Shown: piece by piece, positions 1 to 7,510 of the stretch | How the letters are laid out: each line of letters opens with the position of its first letter | Position numbering within the stretch: position 1 is the first letter of the stretch | Source of the DNA: Aquisphaera insulae | Lineage (GTDB): Bacteria > Planctomycetota > Planctomycetia > Isosphaerales > Isosphaeraceae | NCBI RefSeq assembly: GCF_011064615.1 | Contig: NZ_JAALJH010000029.1 | Coordinates: 31,364 to 95,363, forward strand | Length of the DNA: 64,000 bases | Direction of reading: 5' to 3' | Translations under genes and position numbers: made by a program | Notes under the pieces: model-generated | Told to the model about the DNA's origin: nothing | What the model saw: the letters and a program-made list of their open reading frames with translations, nothing else | Databases searched by the model: none

Positions 1-2352
1 GGGGATTCCCACCAGACCGACAGCGGCGCGATGGTGGGGACCCCCAGCTACATGGCCCCCGAGCAGGTGGACGGCGGCCCGAGGCGGATCGGGCCGGCGA
101 CCGACATCTACGCGCTGGGCGCGATCCTCTACGAGGCGCTCACCGGCCGGCCGCCCTTCCGCGGCGAGTCCCCGGTGGAGACGCTGCTCCAGGTCCGAGG
201 CGCCGACGTCGTCCCCCCGCGGCGGCTCCGGCCCGACCTGCCCCGGGACCTGGAGACCATCTGCCTGAAGTGCCTGGAGAAGGACCCGAAGCGGCGATAC
301 GCGACGGCGACGGCCCTGGCCAACGACCTGAAGGCCCACCGCGAGGGGCGTCCGATCGTCGCCCGCCCGGTACCCGCCTGGGAACGCGCGTGGCTCTGGG
401 CCCGGCGGCAGAAGGCCATGGCCGCGGGCGTGGCGCTCGTCGCCCTGGCCGCGATCGCCCTGCTCGCCGGCGGGGTCGTCCACAACGTCGTCCTCAGCCG
501 CCTCAACGGCAGGCTCGAACGCACCAACGAGGAGCTGCTCGAGGCCCGCGCCGAGGCCGAGGCGAACGCCCGCGACGCCCTGGCCGCGATCAGCCTGCTC
601 CTGGTCCGCGTGGCCGACGAGCGGCTCTCCGGCACCCCCGAGGCAGAGCCGGTGCGCCGCGACCTGCTCCGCGACGCCATCGACCGGCTCGAGCCGCTGC
701 GGCGGCGGAATCCGTCCGATCCGGCGATCCGCCAGGAGATGGGTCGCGCCCACCTCGGTATCGCGGCCATCCACGCGGCCCTCGGGGAGTTCTCGCAGGC
801 CCAGGGACAGTTCCGCGAGGCGATCGGGATCCTCGAGGGGCTCCTGGCCGCGGAGCCCGGCTCCAGCCCGATCCGGGACGAGCTCGCGCGCGCCCACATG
901 GGGCTGGCGGAGCTGGTCTCGCCCGAGGAGGGGCGGGCGAATTTCCTCCGGATCGTGGAGCTCTGGGAGCCGGCGGCGGCCGCCGATCCGGCGATTCGCG
1001 GCCGGCTCGCCGCCGTCTATTTCAGCGTCGCCTCCCAGAAGGATGGCTTCGGCATCGCCTCGGGGGCAAGCTACTGCGAGAAGGCCGTCGCGATGCTCGA
1101 GGAGCTCTTCGCCTCAGAGCCGGAGAAATACCGGTCCGACCTCGCCCGGGCGCACCATAACCTCGGTCTGGCCGACGGGCGTGCCGGCCTCCAAGATCAG
1201 GCGATGGAGCACTTCCGCCGCGCGGAGAACCTCTGGAAGGCCGTCCCGGCCGATCGCAGGGGCGACCAGGACCAGGAGGCGCTGGCCGCCTGCCAGAACG
1301 CCCTGGGCCTGGCCATCCAGAATCGGCCGGGAGCCACCGAGAAGGACCTGAAGGAAGCCGAGGCCATGCTCCGCCAGGCCGTGGACTCCGATACCGAGCT
1401 CGTCCGCCGCCATCCCCGGCTGGTCAAGCCGCGCTCAGGCCTGGCACGGGCCTGGAGCAACCTCGGGTCCTTTTACTGGTTCGCCCACCGCTGGCCGGAG
1501 GCGGAGGCGGCCTATGCGCGGGGACTCCGCGAGATCGAGGCAGCCGCCCGCGATTTCCCGGAGCATCAGCCCCTGCAAATCCTCCTGGCCCACGGCCACG
1601 GCGACCTCGCCGACGCCCGGTCCAAGGTCGGGAAGACTGCCGAGGCCCGCGCCGGCTTCGAGCAGGCCCGGGCCATCATCGAGCCCATCATCGAACGGTC
1701 ACCGGGCGATGGCTCGGCCCAGAAATGCCTGGGCGTGATCCTCCTGAACGAGAGCAACACGGTGGCGGCCGTGTCCGGGCCGGCCGCCGCGCTCCCGCTT
1801 CGGGTCCGCTGCGTGCAGGCCCTCGAGGCCGCCGACAGGATCGTCCCCCATGACAGGGAGACGATCTACATCCTCCAGGGATCTCGCAGCAACCTGATCG
1901 GCACCCTCGCCGCGCTGAATCGCTTCGACGAGGCGATCCTCCACCTCGATGCCCAGATCCGCGACGGCGACGAGAAGGCTCGTCTCCCGATGAGGCTTCA
2001 GCGGGCGATGTACCTGGCTCGCTCCGGCCGTCACGAGCCCGCGATCGCCGCCGCCCGCGAGATCGCGAATGCAGGAAGCAAGGGCCTGGACGGCGAGTCG
2101 CTCTACAACCTCGCCTGCGTCTTCGGCCTGATCGCCGCCTCCGCCGCGAAGGACCCGGCCCTTGCCGCACCCCGCAAGGACGAGACCCTTGCCGAATGCC
2201 GCCGCCTGGCATTTGCTCTATTGGACCGGGTCGCGTCCGACTCCGCGTTCCCCCGCAAGGAGCTCGCGGACCTGCTCGCAAAGGACGCGGACCTCGACGC
2301 CTTCCGAAGCACTCCAGAGTTCGCGGCGCTGCGGAAACGCCTCGGGCCGTGA
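1..2352 (+). CDS. Ser/Thr protein kinase with TPR region (5' truncated by window edge)
   Basis: The reading frame is open from base 1, and the first residues (GDSHQTDSGAMVGTPSYMAP) are a kinase activation segment followed by the APE-like motif. The ATG at 31 is therefore internal and the catalytic N-lobe lies upstream of the window. The C-lobe ends near base 390. One membrane helix follows at about 410-490 (rich in Ala, Val and Leu). A long alpha-helical tail to the stop has TPR-like repeats. The architecture is cytoplasmic kinase, transmembrane helix, then an extracytoplasmic or membrane-proximal protein-binding tail, which is common in planctomycetes. The target is unknown. The gene converges with the next one, with only 2 nt between stops. 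Confidence 0.9.
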   Translation, partial: GDSHQTDSGAMVGTPSYMAPEQVDGGPRRIGPATDIYALGAILYEALTGRPPFRGESPVETLLQVRGADVVPPRRLRPDLPRDLETICLKCLEKDPKRRYATATALANDLKAHREGRPIVARPVPAWERAWLWARRQKAMAAGVALVALAAIALLAGGVVHNVVLSRLNGRLERTNEELLEARAEAEANARDALAAISLLLVRVADERLSGTPEAEPVRRDLLRDAIDRLEPLRRRNPSDPAIRQEMGRAHLGIAAIHAALGEFSQAQGQFREAIGILEGLLAAEPGSSPIRDELARAHMGLAELVSPEEGRANFLRIVELWEPAAAADPAIRGRLAAVYFSVASQKDGFGIASGASYCEKAVAMLEELFASEPEKYRSDLARAHHNLGLADGRAGLQDQAMEHFRRAENLWKAVPADRRGDQDQEALAACQNALGLAIQNRPGATEKDLKEAEAMLRQAVDSDTELVRRHPRLVKPRSGLARAWSNLGSFYWFAHRWPEAEAAYARGLREIEAAARDFPEHQPLQILLAHGHGDLADARSKVGKTAEARAGFEQARAIIEPIIERSPGDGSAQKCLGVILLNESNTVAAVSGPAAALPLRVRCVQALEAADRIVPHDRETIYILQGSRSNLIGTLAALNRFDEAILHLDAQIRDGDEKARLPMRLQRAMYLARSGRHEPAIAAAREIANAGSKGLDGESLYNLACVFGLIAASAAKDPALAAPRKDETLAECRRLAFALLDRVASDSAFPRKELADLLAKDADLDAFRSTPEFAALRKRLGP

Positions 2353-2354
2353 GC

Positions 2355-2777
2355 TCACGCCCCCGGACTGCCCCGACCCTCGCCCCGCCCGGCCAGCGTT
2401 TCCTCCAGGGCGGCCAGCCTCAGCTCCACGCCCTTGATCTCCTTGATCACCTCGAAGCGGCTCTGGTTGATCTGGTGGAGGAACAGGAAGACGGCGCCGA
2501 ACAGGAACCAGAACACCGCCGTCACCGCGACGTAAGTGCCCTCCACCTTGTGGAACATCAGGAGGCCGCTGCCGGTCAGGAGCACGGTCGTCAGCAGCAC
2601 GATGTAGATCCAGATCGCCCTGGTCATGCGCCTCTCGCGGAGGAGCGCCTTTTCCTGGGTCGCGAGCATGGTCTCGATCTCCTTTCGGTAGGACAGGTAG
2701 GTGCCGCTCGGCGGCTCCCACTGGTCGAGGAGGCGGTCGCCGAGGGGCTCGGGTTCGGGTGTTCTCTCAGTTCCCAT
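2355..2777 (-). CDS. small two-helix membrane protein, partner of the ECF sigma factor
   Basis: The start chosen is the ATG at 2777 (MGTERTPEPEP), which overlaps the end of the upstream sigma-factor gene by 11 nt and gives 140 residues. A longer frame would run through sigma coding sequence. Two hydrophobic helices lie close together in the middle (around AIWIYIVLLTTVLLTG and FWFLFGAVFLFLH). A charged N-terminus precedes them and a short C-terminal amphipathic helix follows. Overlap with a sigma gene suggests translational coupling and an anti-sigma or sensor role, but there is no zinc anti-sigma motif (HxxxCxxC), so this role is an inference from position. I do not recognise the family. Confidence 0.75.
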   Translation of the reverse strand: MGTERTPEPEPLGDRLLDQWEPPSGTYLSYRKEIETMLATQEKALLRERRMTRAIWIYIVLLTTVLLTGSGLLMFHKVEGTYVAVTAVFWFLFGAVFLFLHQINQSRFEVIKEIKGVELRLAALEETLAGRGEGRGSPGA

Positions 2778-3330
2778 GGCCTTGACGCCGAAGCGCCTCC
2801 CGGAGGGCCCTCTTGGCGTGGAAGATCCGCGACTTGACGGTCCCCGGCGGGCAGCCGACGACCGTCGCGACATCGGCCACGGACATGTCCTCCAGGAAAT
2901 GGAGGACCAGCACCTCGCGGTGCCTCACGTCGATGGCGTCCAGGGCCCGGTGCACGGCGGCGGCATCCTCGGCGTCGAAGCGATCGTCCTCGGCGGCCGA
3001 GGTCGCCTCGACCTCCTCGGCCAGCGATCGCTCCGCCGAGGACCTGGCGACGTCGCGGCGGACGTGGCTGACGGCGTGCCCGCGCGTGACCCGGTACAGC
3101 CAGGTCCGCAGGGCGGAAGGCTCCTCCAGCCGGCGGAGCCCGCGGAAGGCCGTCATCCAGACCGCCTGGAGGACGTCCAGCGCCGCGTCGTCGTCGCGGA
3201 CGATCGACCGGGCGAAGTAGAGCAGCGGCCGTTCCATCCGCGCCACCAGCTCCGCGAACGCCGCCGGCTCGCCGAGCCGGCACCGGAGGGCCAGTCGCTC
3301 ATCCTCAATCTGTCGCGTCGTGCGTGCCAT
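2767..3330 (-). CDS. ECF RNA polymerase sigma factor
   Basis: This 187-residue protein has the two-domain ECF layout. A sigma-2 region around residues 20-90 carries the core-binding helix (DDDAALDVLQAVWMTAFRGL). A sigma-4 helix-turn-helix lies near the C-terminus (MSVADVATVVGCPPGTVKSR, then IFHAKRALREAL). There is no C-terminal extension. It would direct RNA polymerase to a stress or envelope regulon. The start at 3330 fits the usual N-terminus. It is the first gene of a two-gene operon with the membrane protein at 2355-2777 and is divergent from the toxin-antitoxin pair, with about 210 bp between. Confidence 0.9.
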   Translation of the reverse strand: MARTTRQIEDERLALRCRLGEPAAFAELVARMERPLLYFARSIVRDDDAALDVLQAVWMTAFRGLRRLEEPSALRTWLYRVTRGHAVSHVRRDVARSSAERSLAEEVEATSAAEDDRFDAEDAAAVHRALDAIDVRHREVLVLHFLEDMSVADVATVVGCPPGTVKSRIFHAKRALREALRRQGHGN

Positions 3331-3542
3331 CCGACCTACAGTCGCGGCATGGAACGGGGCGGTTCAAAAAAAACGAGCACGAGTCAGGGAATCCGGTCCG
3401 ATGGTCGAGCCTCCCGGTCAAGCCGTGCGGGAGTTGCCGGAGGAGCCTACCCCTGGTATGTACTTGAGCTGGAAGCATACCGTTTCTCGGTCGATCTCCA
3501 CCCGGCCAGATGCCCGGCACCAGCAACGTGATCGAGGGGGTT

Positions 3543-3800
3543 ATGACGATGAGAACCATCCGCGGTAGGGTCCGCGGTCAGACGATCGAACTGCACGAAT
3601 CACTCGGAATGGTCGAGGGACAAGAGGTTGAGTTGGATGTGAGGATGGTCCCTCGAGTCTCAGACCATCCGGGAGACGGACTCCTTCGGACCGAAGGCGC
3701 CCTCCGCGACGACGAGGAATGGGACGACATCATGGAGGAAATCCACCGGGCCCGGAAGGATGACCGACGGCCTCGGTCGCTCGAGCTGGAGGACGAATGA
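3543..3800 (+). CDS. antitoxin-like protein of the AF2212/DUF104 type
   Basis: The ATG at 3543 is preceded by a purine-rich gagggg; the upstream in-frame ATG at 3510 lacks a ribosome site. The 85-residue product begins with a beta-rich segment (MRTIRGRVRGQTIELHES, then LGMVEGQEVELDV) like AF2212/DUF104 proteins, small antitoxins found beside PIN toxins. An acidic, helix-prone C-terminus follows (WDDIMEEIHRARKDDR), likely the toxin-wrapping part. Its stop overlaps the toxin start (ATGA), so translation is coupled. Role: binds and neutralises the PIN ribonuclease and probably represses its own promoter. The family call is by pattern only. Confidence 0.75.
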   Translation: MTMRTIRGRVRGQTIELHESLGMVEGQEVELDVRMVPRVSDHPGDGLLRTEGALRDDEEWDDIMEEIHRARKDDRRPRSLELEDE

Positions 3801-4195
3801 GCTTCCTCCTCGACTCGGATACCTGCTCGGCCCACATGCGGCGGCCGGCGCAATTGGCGCATCGCTTCATCCAGCACGTCGGACAGCTCGCCGTTTCGAG
3901 TGTGACCCTGGCTGAGCTCTACGCGGGGGCATACAAGCACTCGCAGGTCAACCGCCTCCTGGGACTGATCGCTGACCTCCGCCAGGAAGTCCGGGTCATC
4001 GACTTCGACTCGGCGTGCGCTGAGACATTCGGGCAGGTGCGAGGAAGTCTACAGACCCAGGGGATTTCCGTCCCGACCGCGGACTTGATGATCGCTTCAG
4101 GGGCCCTGGTCCACAACCTGACCCTGGTCACCCATAACACCTTTGACTATCGCAATATCCCTGGCCTTCGTCTCGACGACTGGATCAGGCCGTGA
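3797..4195 (+). CDS. vapC: VapC-family PIN-domain ribonuclease toxin
   Basis: This 132-residue protein is a single PIN domain. The acidic residues expected to bind Mg2+ are present: D6 in LLDSDTC, E40 in VTLAELYAG and D96 in PTADLMIAS. They are followed by the conserved T112-H-N114 segment (VTHNTFDYRNI). Family knowledge: VapC toxins cleave tRNA or rRNA when freed from their antitoxin. The start overlaps the antitoxin stop by 4 nt (ATGA). No catalytic residue appears lost, so the toxin should be active. The next gene lies on the opposite strand and ends 20 nt away. Confidence 0.93.
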   Translation: MSFLLDSDTCSAHMRRPAQLAHRFIQHVGQLAVSSVTLAELYAGAYKHSQVNRLLGLIADLRQEVRVIDFDSACAETFGQVRGSLQTQGISVPTADLMIASGALVHNLTLVTHNTFDYRNIPGLRLDDWIRP

Positions 4196-4215
4196 GATTG
4201 ACACGAGATTCGCCT

Positions 4216-5004
4216 TCACGCCGGCCCGCCGACCTGCACTGACAGCATCGAGATCGACCCCCCGTCCACACCCTCGATCGGGAAGCTCGCAGCCTCGCCC
4301 GCCTGCCTCGTGCCCAGGACGTAGAGCAGTGGTAAGAAATGCTCGGGCGTGGGGATCGAGAGCATGGCGTCGCGGCCGAGCCTGTCGTAATGCACGAGCG
4401 GGTCGAATTCCCCGGCCACGATGACCTTCCTGGCCTCCTCCTCGAACCGGGCGGCCCAGTCGTAGGGCCCGGCCGTCGCCTCGCCCCAGGCGTACGCGCG
4501 AAGGTTGTGGACGAGGTTGCCGCTGCCCAGGATCAGGATCCTCTCGCCGCGGAGCGGGGCCAGTCGCTGGCCGACCTCCAGGTGAAACGAGGCCGGTCGC
4601 GTGGCGTCGATGCTGAGCTGGACGACCGGGACGTCGGCCTTCGGGTAGGTGTGCGTCAGGATCGACCAGGTCCCGTGGTCGAGGCCCCACGATTCATCGA
4701 GTACGACGGGCAGGGGGGCGAGCATCGCCGCGACCCGGCGGGCCAGGTCCGGGTCGCCGGGGGCGGGGTACTGGACGTGGTAGAGATCGCGCGGGAAGCC
4801 GCCGAAGTCGTGGATCGTCCGCGGTGCCGTGCTGATCGTCACGCCCGTCCCCGTCACGAACCAGTGGGCCGAGATCGCCAGGATCGCCCGCGGCCGGGGC
4901 GTCTGGCGGCCGATCTTCGCCCAGCCCTCCGTCCAGGCATTGTCCTGCAGGGCGTTCATCGGATTGCCGTGGCCGATGAAGTAGGCGGGGAGCGTCTCGG
5001 GCAT
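4216..5004 (-). CDS. ygiD: class III extradiol dioxygenase (4,5-DOPA dioxygenase-like, YgiD type)
   Basis: The product is 262 residues with the ATG at 5004 (MPETLPAYFIGHGNP); an ATG 51 nt further upstream gives a non-family tail. Metal-ligand regions typical of DODA/YgiD are visible: the N-terminal GHGNP, ISAHWF around residue 45, LDHGTWS in the middle, and SGNLVHNLR, with PTPEHFLPLL near the end. Family knowledge: these enzymes open catechol rings (L-DOPA, protocatechuate) and are cytosolic and single-domain. The length matches the family. The two following genes on the same strand are small DUF proteins, so the substrate cannot be deduced from context. Confidence 0.9.
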   Translation of the reverse strand: MPETLPAYFIGHGNPMNALQDNAWTEGWAKIGRQTPRPRAILAISAHWFVTGTGVTISTAPRTIHDFGGFPRDLYHVQYPAPGDPDLARRVAAMLAPLPVVLDESWGLDHGTWSILTHTYPKADVPVVQLSIDATRPASFHLEVGQRLAPLRGERILILGSGNLVHNLRAYAWGEATAGPYDWAARFEEEARKVIVAGEFDPLVHYDRLGRDAMLSIPTPEHFLPLLYVLGTRQAGEAASFPIEGVDGGSISMLSVQVGGPA

Positions 5005-5020
5005 GGTCCTCGGTCCCGGG

Positions 5021-5428
5021 TCAGTCGTCCTGGGGTAGGGTGAACTCGAAATCATAGAAGTGCGCCTTGCCCTCGATCCGGATCGCCATGGTCCCCGCGA
5101 GGCCGGCGAGCTCGCCGGTGCCGGAGTCGGGGACGACCGTGATGGTCAGGCTCGGCGTGCCCCGGTTCATGAGACCGGCGTGCTGGACGGAGAAGGCGCC
5201 GGACTTGCCGCAGAGGGTCCCGGAGATGCGCTCCATCGCGACATACCCGGCCGAGCCCGGGACGTCGGTCCGGGTCGCCAGCATCTCCCCCTTGCCGGTC
5301 GCCTCGAGGTCTCCGGAGTAGACCTTGTCGAGGGCCATCCGGCCCACGGTCGGGTCGCCGACGCCCTCGGCCGGGGCCTGGGGGCTCATCTTCACCTCGA
5401 ACGATCCGCTGATCCGATTCACGGCCAT
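5021..5428 (-). CDS. DUF3224 family protein
   Basis: The 135-residue product starts at the ATG at 5428 (MAVNRISGSFEVKMSPQAP). The longer frame upstream has arginine/serine-rich shadow composition and is rejected. The pattern fits DUF3224, small cytosolic beta-barrel proteins: a beta strand ending in an EVK motif, a central MALDKVYSGDLEATGKGEML block, then SAGYVAMERISGTL and a C-terminal HFYDFEFTLP. No enzymatic activity is established for the family. It sits between the dioxygenase and a DUF1579 protein, all on the minus strand with 16-nt gaps, so the three are probably one operon. Confidence 0.85.
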   Translation of the reverse strand: MAVNRISGSFEVKMSPQAPAEGVGDPTVGRMALDKVYSGDLEATGKGEMLATRTDVPGSAGYVAMERISGTLCGKSGAFSVQHAGLMNRGTPSLTITVVPDSGTGELAGLAGTMAIRIEGKAHFYDFEFTLPQDD

Positions 5429-5444
5429 GGATTTCGTCCCTCGT

Positions 5445-5930
5445 TCATGCGGGTTCGTAGATCCCCTCGACGGCCGGATAGTCCCCCGCCGGATAGGGCG
5501 TCCCCTCGGGGATGATGTTGATGTGCCTGATCCGCAACGAGCCTTCGCCGGTGTCGATCTCGATCCGCCAGTTCCAGTCCGGGCCCGGCGGCGCGGGGTA
5601 CGAGCCGAGCATGCCGAAGGAGCTCGCCGGATCGGACTCCGGCGTCGCCTTGCCCTTGCAGGCCAGGACGTTGCGGCCGTTGTGCCAGGTGTCGATCCAG
5701 TGGCCGGAGATCTCGCCGGATTTCGGGTCGAATCCCACCAGCAGCGAGCCCTCCTGCGGTTTCCCCTGGTACGACCAGACATAGTCCAGCCGCACGAACC
5801 GGCCGCCGAGGACCGGCACCACCGACAGCTTGGACGGTGATTCCTCCGGCTTCCCCGTGTTCGGGTCTTCCAGCGTATTCACGCCGCGCCAGTTGCCGGC
5901 GCGTGCGCTCAGGGACTCGATCGGATTCAT
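5445..5930 (-). CDS. DUF1579 family protein
   Basis: This 161-residue protein opens with an ATG at 5930 (MNPIESLSARAGNWRG). It has the lipocalin-like signature of DUF1579: an N-terminal GxW segment, then RFVRLDYVWSYQGKPQEGSL, LVGFDPKSGEISGHWIDTWH and a C-terminal strand ending in GIYEPA. Proteins of this family are small, cytosolic, and of unknown role. There is no signal peptide. It is the first gene of a likely three-gene minus-strand operon with the DUF3224 protein and the extradiol dioxygenase. A 333-bp divergent region separates it from the DUF433 gene. Confidence 0.85.
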   Translation of the reverse strand: MNPIESLSARAGNWRGVNTLEDPNTGKPEESPSKLSVVPVLGGRFVRLDYVWSYQGKPQEGSLLVGFDPKSGEISGHWIDTWHNGRNVLACKGKATPESDPASSFGMLGSYPAPPGPDWNWRIEIDTGEGSLRIRHINIIPEGTPYPAGDYPAVEGIYEPA

Positions 5931-6263
5931 GGCGGTCTCCTGTTCGTTTGAATACCTGGAGGAGGATATCGGCAGGCTCGACGTGGAGCAAGACGATTCT
6001 CTCCAGGTTCGTTGGCATTCACTTGATAGGATGCAGGGCGGTTGTCCGGGTCGAGAACGCGTGTGAAGCCGGCCGCGGTGGGTCGTAAGCGTTGAAATTC
6101 GACGGGCGGGCCGCGCATGTCATCCTCGGACAATCATAACTCGCCCGGTGTGCAGCCGTCGTTTTGACGGGGAAGTACGATTCCCGCTATCCTTCATCAT
6201 GACACCGACCATACCCTTGTCTCGGGCCGGCGTCGATTTTCCAGCATCTGCGGAGCGACCACG
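5931..6263. other. divergent intergenic region
   Basis: This gene-free stretch of about 330 bases lies between the divergent DUF1579 operon and the DUF433/DUF5615 pair. It is less GC-rich than its surroundings. Short open frames here lack ribosome sites and family-like composition. The only signal I can support is the candidate promoter at 6164-6193. Confidence 0.6.
6164..6193 (+). promoter_or_regulatory. candidate sigma-70 promoter for the DUF433/DUF5615 pair
   Basis: TTGACG at 6164-6169 and TATCCT at 6188-6193 are separated by 18 bp. The spacer contains an inverted repeat GGGAA (6170-6174) / TTCCC (6181-6185) that could be an operator for autoregulation. The start codon lies about 70 nt downstream. 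The match is moderate and untested. Confidence 0.35.
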
Positions 6264-6578
6264 ATGAGCACGACGACCCGGTATCCTCATCTCTCCGAAG
6301 ATGCCGATGGCGTTGTTCGGATTGACGGGACGCGCTACAAGGTGCTCTTGATCGCCGGGGAACATTTCCACTATGGCTGGTCGGCAGAGGAGATCCTGCG
6401 CCAGCATCCGGACCTTCGTCCCGAGCAGGTCTACTCGGTACTCACCTACTTCTACGACCACGAAGAGGCCATGCTCAACGAGTTGACCGAAGCTCCTGAA
6501 CCGATCGGTCAGGACCTGAGGAAGTCGAGGATCTCCCGGGTTGTTCTCGAGGCGCGGTGGGCGGCTCGGAGGCCCTGA
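6264..6578 (+). CDS. DUF433 domain protein, antitoxin-like
   Basis: This 104-residue protein carries a DUF433 helix-turn-helix-like domain. RIDGTRYKVLLIAGEHFHYG is followed by WSAEEILRQHPDLRPEQVYS and a helix with YFYDHEEAM. Family knowledge: DUF433 proteins are small DNA-binding proteins that usually sit directly upstream of DUF5615 PIN-like toxins, and that is the arrangement here, with only 2 nt between stop and start. Expected role: antitoxin and autorepressor. The C-terminal 25 residues are basic and probably contact the partner. Confidence 0.88.
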   Translation: MSTTTRYPHLSEDADGVVRIDGTRYKVLLIAGEHFHYGWSAEEILRQHPDLRPEQVYSVLTYFYDHEEAMLNELTEAPEPIGQDLRKSRISRVVLEARWAARRP

Positions 6579-6580
6579 AG

Positions 6581-6928
6581 ATGCCGCTCTCGTTGTACAT
6601 GGACGTGCATGTTCCCCTCGTCATCAGCGAGGGACTGCGGCGACGCGGCCTGGATGTGCTGACCAGTCAGGAGGACGGCACTACCACCGAGGATGATGAA
6701 GTCCTCCTCGAACGTGCGGTTTCACTGGGCCGCATCCTCTTCACGCAAGATCGGGATTTCTTGAAGATCGCCTCGACCTGGCAGGGGCAGGCGCGCGATT
6801 TCCCCGGCATCATATTCTCGCCACAAAAGTGCATGAGCCTGGGCGTCCTTGTCGTCGAGCTGCACATGGTGCTGACCTGCTCGGATTCCAAGGAACTCGC
6901 GGGATTGGTGACGTTCCTCCCGCTGTAA
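6581..6928 (+). CDS. DUF5615 PIN-like toxin
   Basis: The start chosen is the ATG at 6581 (MPLSLYMDVHVP), 2 nt after the DUF433 stop; an ATG at 6557 would overlap the antitoxin and adds an unrelated tail. The 115-residue product has the short PIN-like fold of DUF5615. Asp in YMDVHVP lies at residue 8, acidic residues follow in TTEDDEVLLE, and the diagnostic RILFTQDRDFLKIA strand is present. Family knowledge places these as putative ribonuclease toxins partnered by DUF433 proteins. The catalytic acidic residues look intact. Confidence 0.85.
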   Translation: MPLSLYMDVHVPLVISEGLRRRGLDVLTSQEDGTTTEDDEVLLERAVSLGRILFTQDRDFLKIASTWQGQARDFPGIIFSPQKCMSLGVLVVELHMVLTCSDSKELAGLVTFLPL

Positions 6929-7028
6929 GGCCCGTTCCTTGAGCCCCGGTCGACCACCCTCGAGGCTCGTGGCCCAGGCGATCTCTCATCTCGTGCCCGG
7001 AAATGAAGCCTCCCGGTCGAGAACCTCC

Positions 7029-7057
7029 TTGACCCGTGTCGTCTACTCAGGTAAATT
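7029..7057 (+). promoter_or_regulatory. sigma-70 type promoter of the blaI-M56 operon
   Basis: TTGACC at 7029-7034 and TAAATT at 7052-7057 are separated by exactly 17 bp. Transcription would start near 7063-7066, leaving a leader of about 28 nt before the GTG at 7093. The -10 lies inside the palindrome at 7042-7069. This local AT-rich pocket stands out in the GC-rich surroundings. Confidence 0.65.
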
Positions 7058-7069
7058 TACCCGAGTCGA
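7042..7069. promoter_or_regulatory. palindromic operator, probable BlaI binding site
   Basis: A perfect 12-bp palindrome, GGTAAATTTACC (7050-7061), extends to a 22-bp dyad (7045-7066) with one mismatched pair, and to 28 bp with two. It covers the -10 element, so a bound dimer would block RNA polymerase. BlaI/MecI repressors bind dyads of this kind in front of their own operons. That BlaI is the ligand is inference. Confidence 0.7.
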
Positions 7070-7092
7070 TGATCGGCGAGGAGGGCCATGAC

Positions 7093-7506
7093 GTGGGCGA
7101 GATGAAACTTGGGCGGGTTCAGTTCCGGATCGTGCAGGTGCTCTGGGATCGGGGCCGGGCGAGTGCCCGGGAGATCACCGACGCGCTCAACGAGTCGGGC
7201 GAGGAGCCGCTGGCGCACAGCACGGTGCAGACGCTGCTCCGCCAGCTCGAGGCGAAGGGGGCGGTCGGGCACGAGGCGGAGGGGCGGACGTTCGTCTTCT
7301 TCGCGAAGCTCAAGGAGGACCGGGCCAGGCGGACGGCCACCCGCGACCTGCTGGAGCGGGTCTTCGGCGGCAGCGTCGGCGGCCTCGTCGCGCACCTGCT
7401 GAAGACGGAGAAGGTCTCGCGCGAGGAGCTCGATGAGCTCCGGCAACTGATCGACGAGCGGCGGGGGGAAGACACGGGGGCGGGCAAGACGAAGAGGAAG
7501 GGGTGA
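7093..7506 (+). CDS. blaI: BlaI/MecI family transcriptional repressor
   Basis: I place the start at the GTG at 7093, 7 nt after the strong site gaggaggg (7078-7085), giving 137 residues. The upstream GTG at 7036 lies inside the promoter and operator, so it cannot be the start. The winged-helix N-terminus has the family pattern: QFRIVQVLWDRGRASAREI, then AHSTVQTLLRQLEAKGAV and HEAEGRTFVFFA. A dimerisation helix follows. In the family, BlaI blocks its own operon until the cognate M56 membrane protease triggers its cleavage. That protease domain is encoded by the next gene, 4 nt downstream. Confidence 0.92.
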   Translation: MGEMKLGRVQFRIVQVLWDRGRASAREITDALNESGEEPLAHSTVQTLLRQLEAKGAVGHEAEGRTFVFFAKLKEDRARRTATRDLLERVFGGSVGGLVAHLLKTEKVSREELDELRQLIDERRGEDTGAGKTKRKG

Positions 7507-7510
7507 TGGC

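Noticed and set aside
7036..7092. GTG at 7036 as the start of blaI
   Set aside because: It overlaps the -10 element and the palindromic operator, and a strong ribosome site precedes the GTG at 7093.
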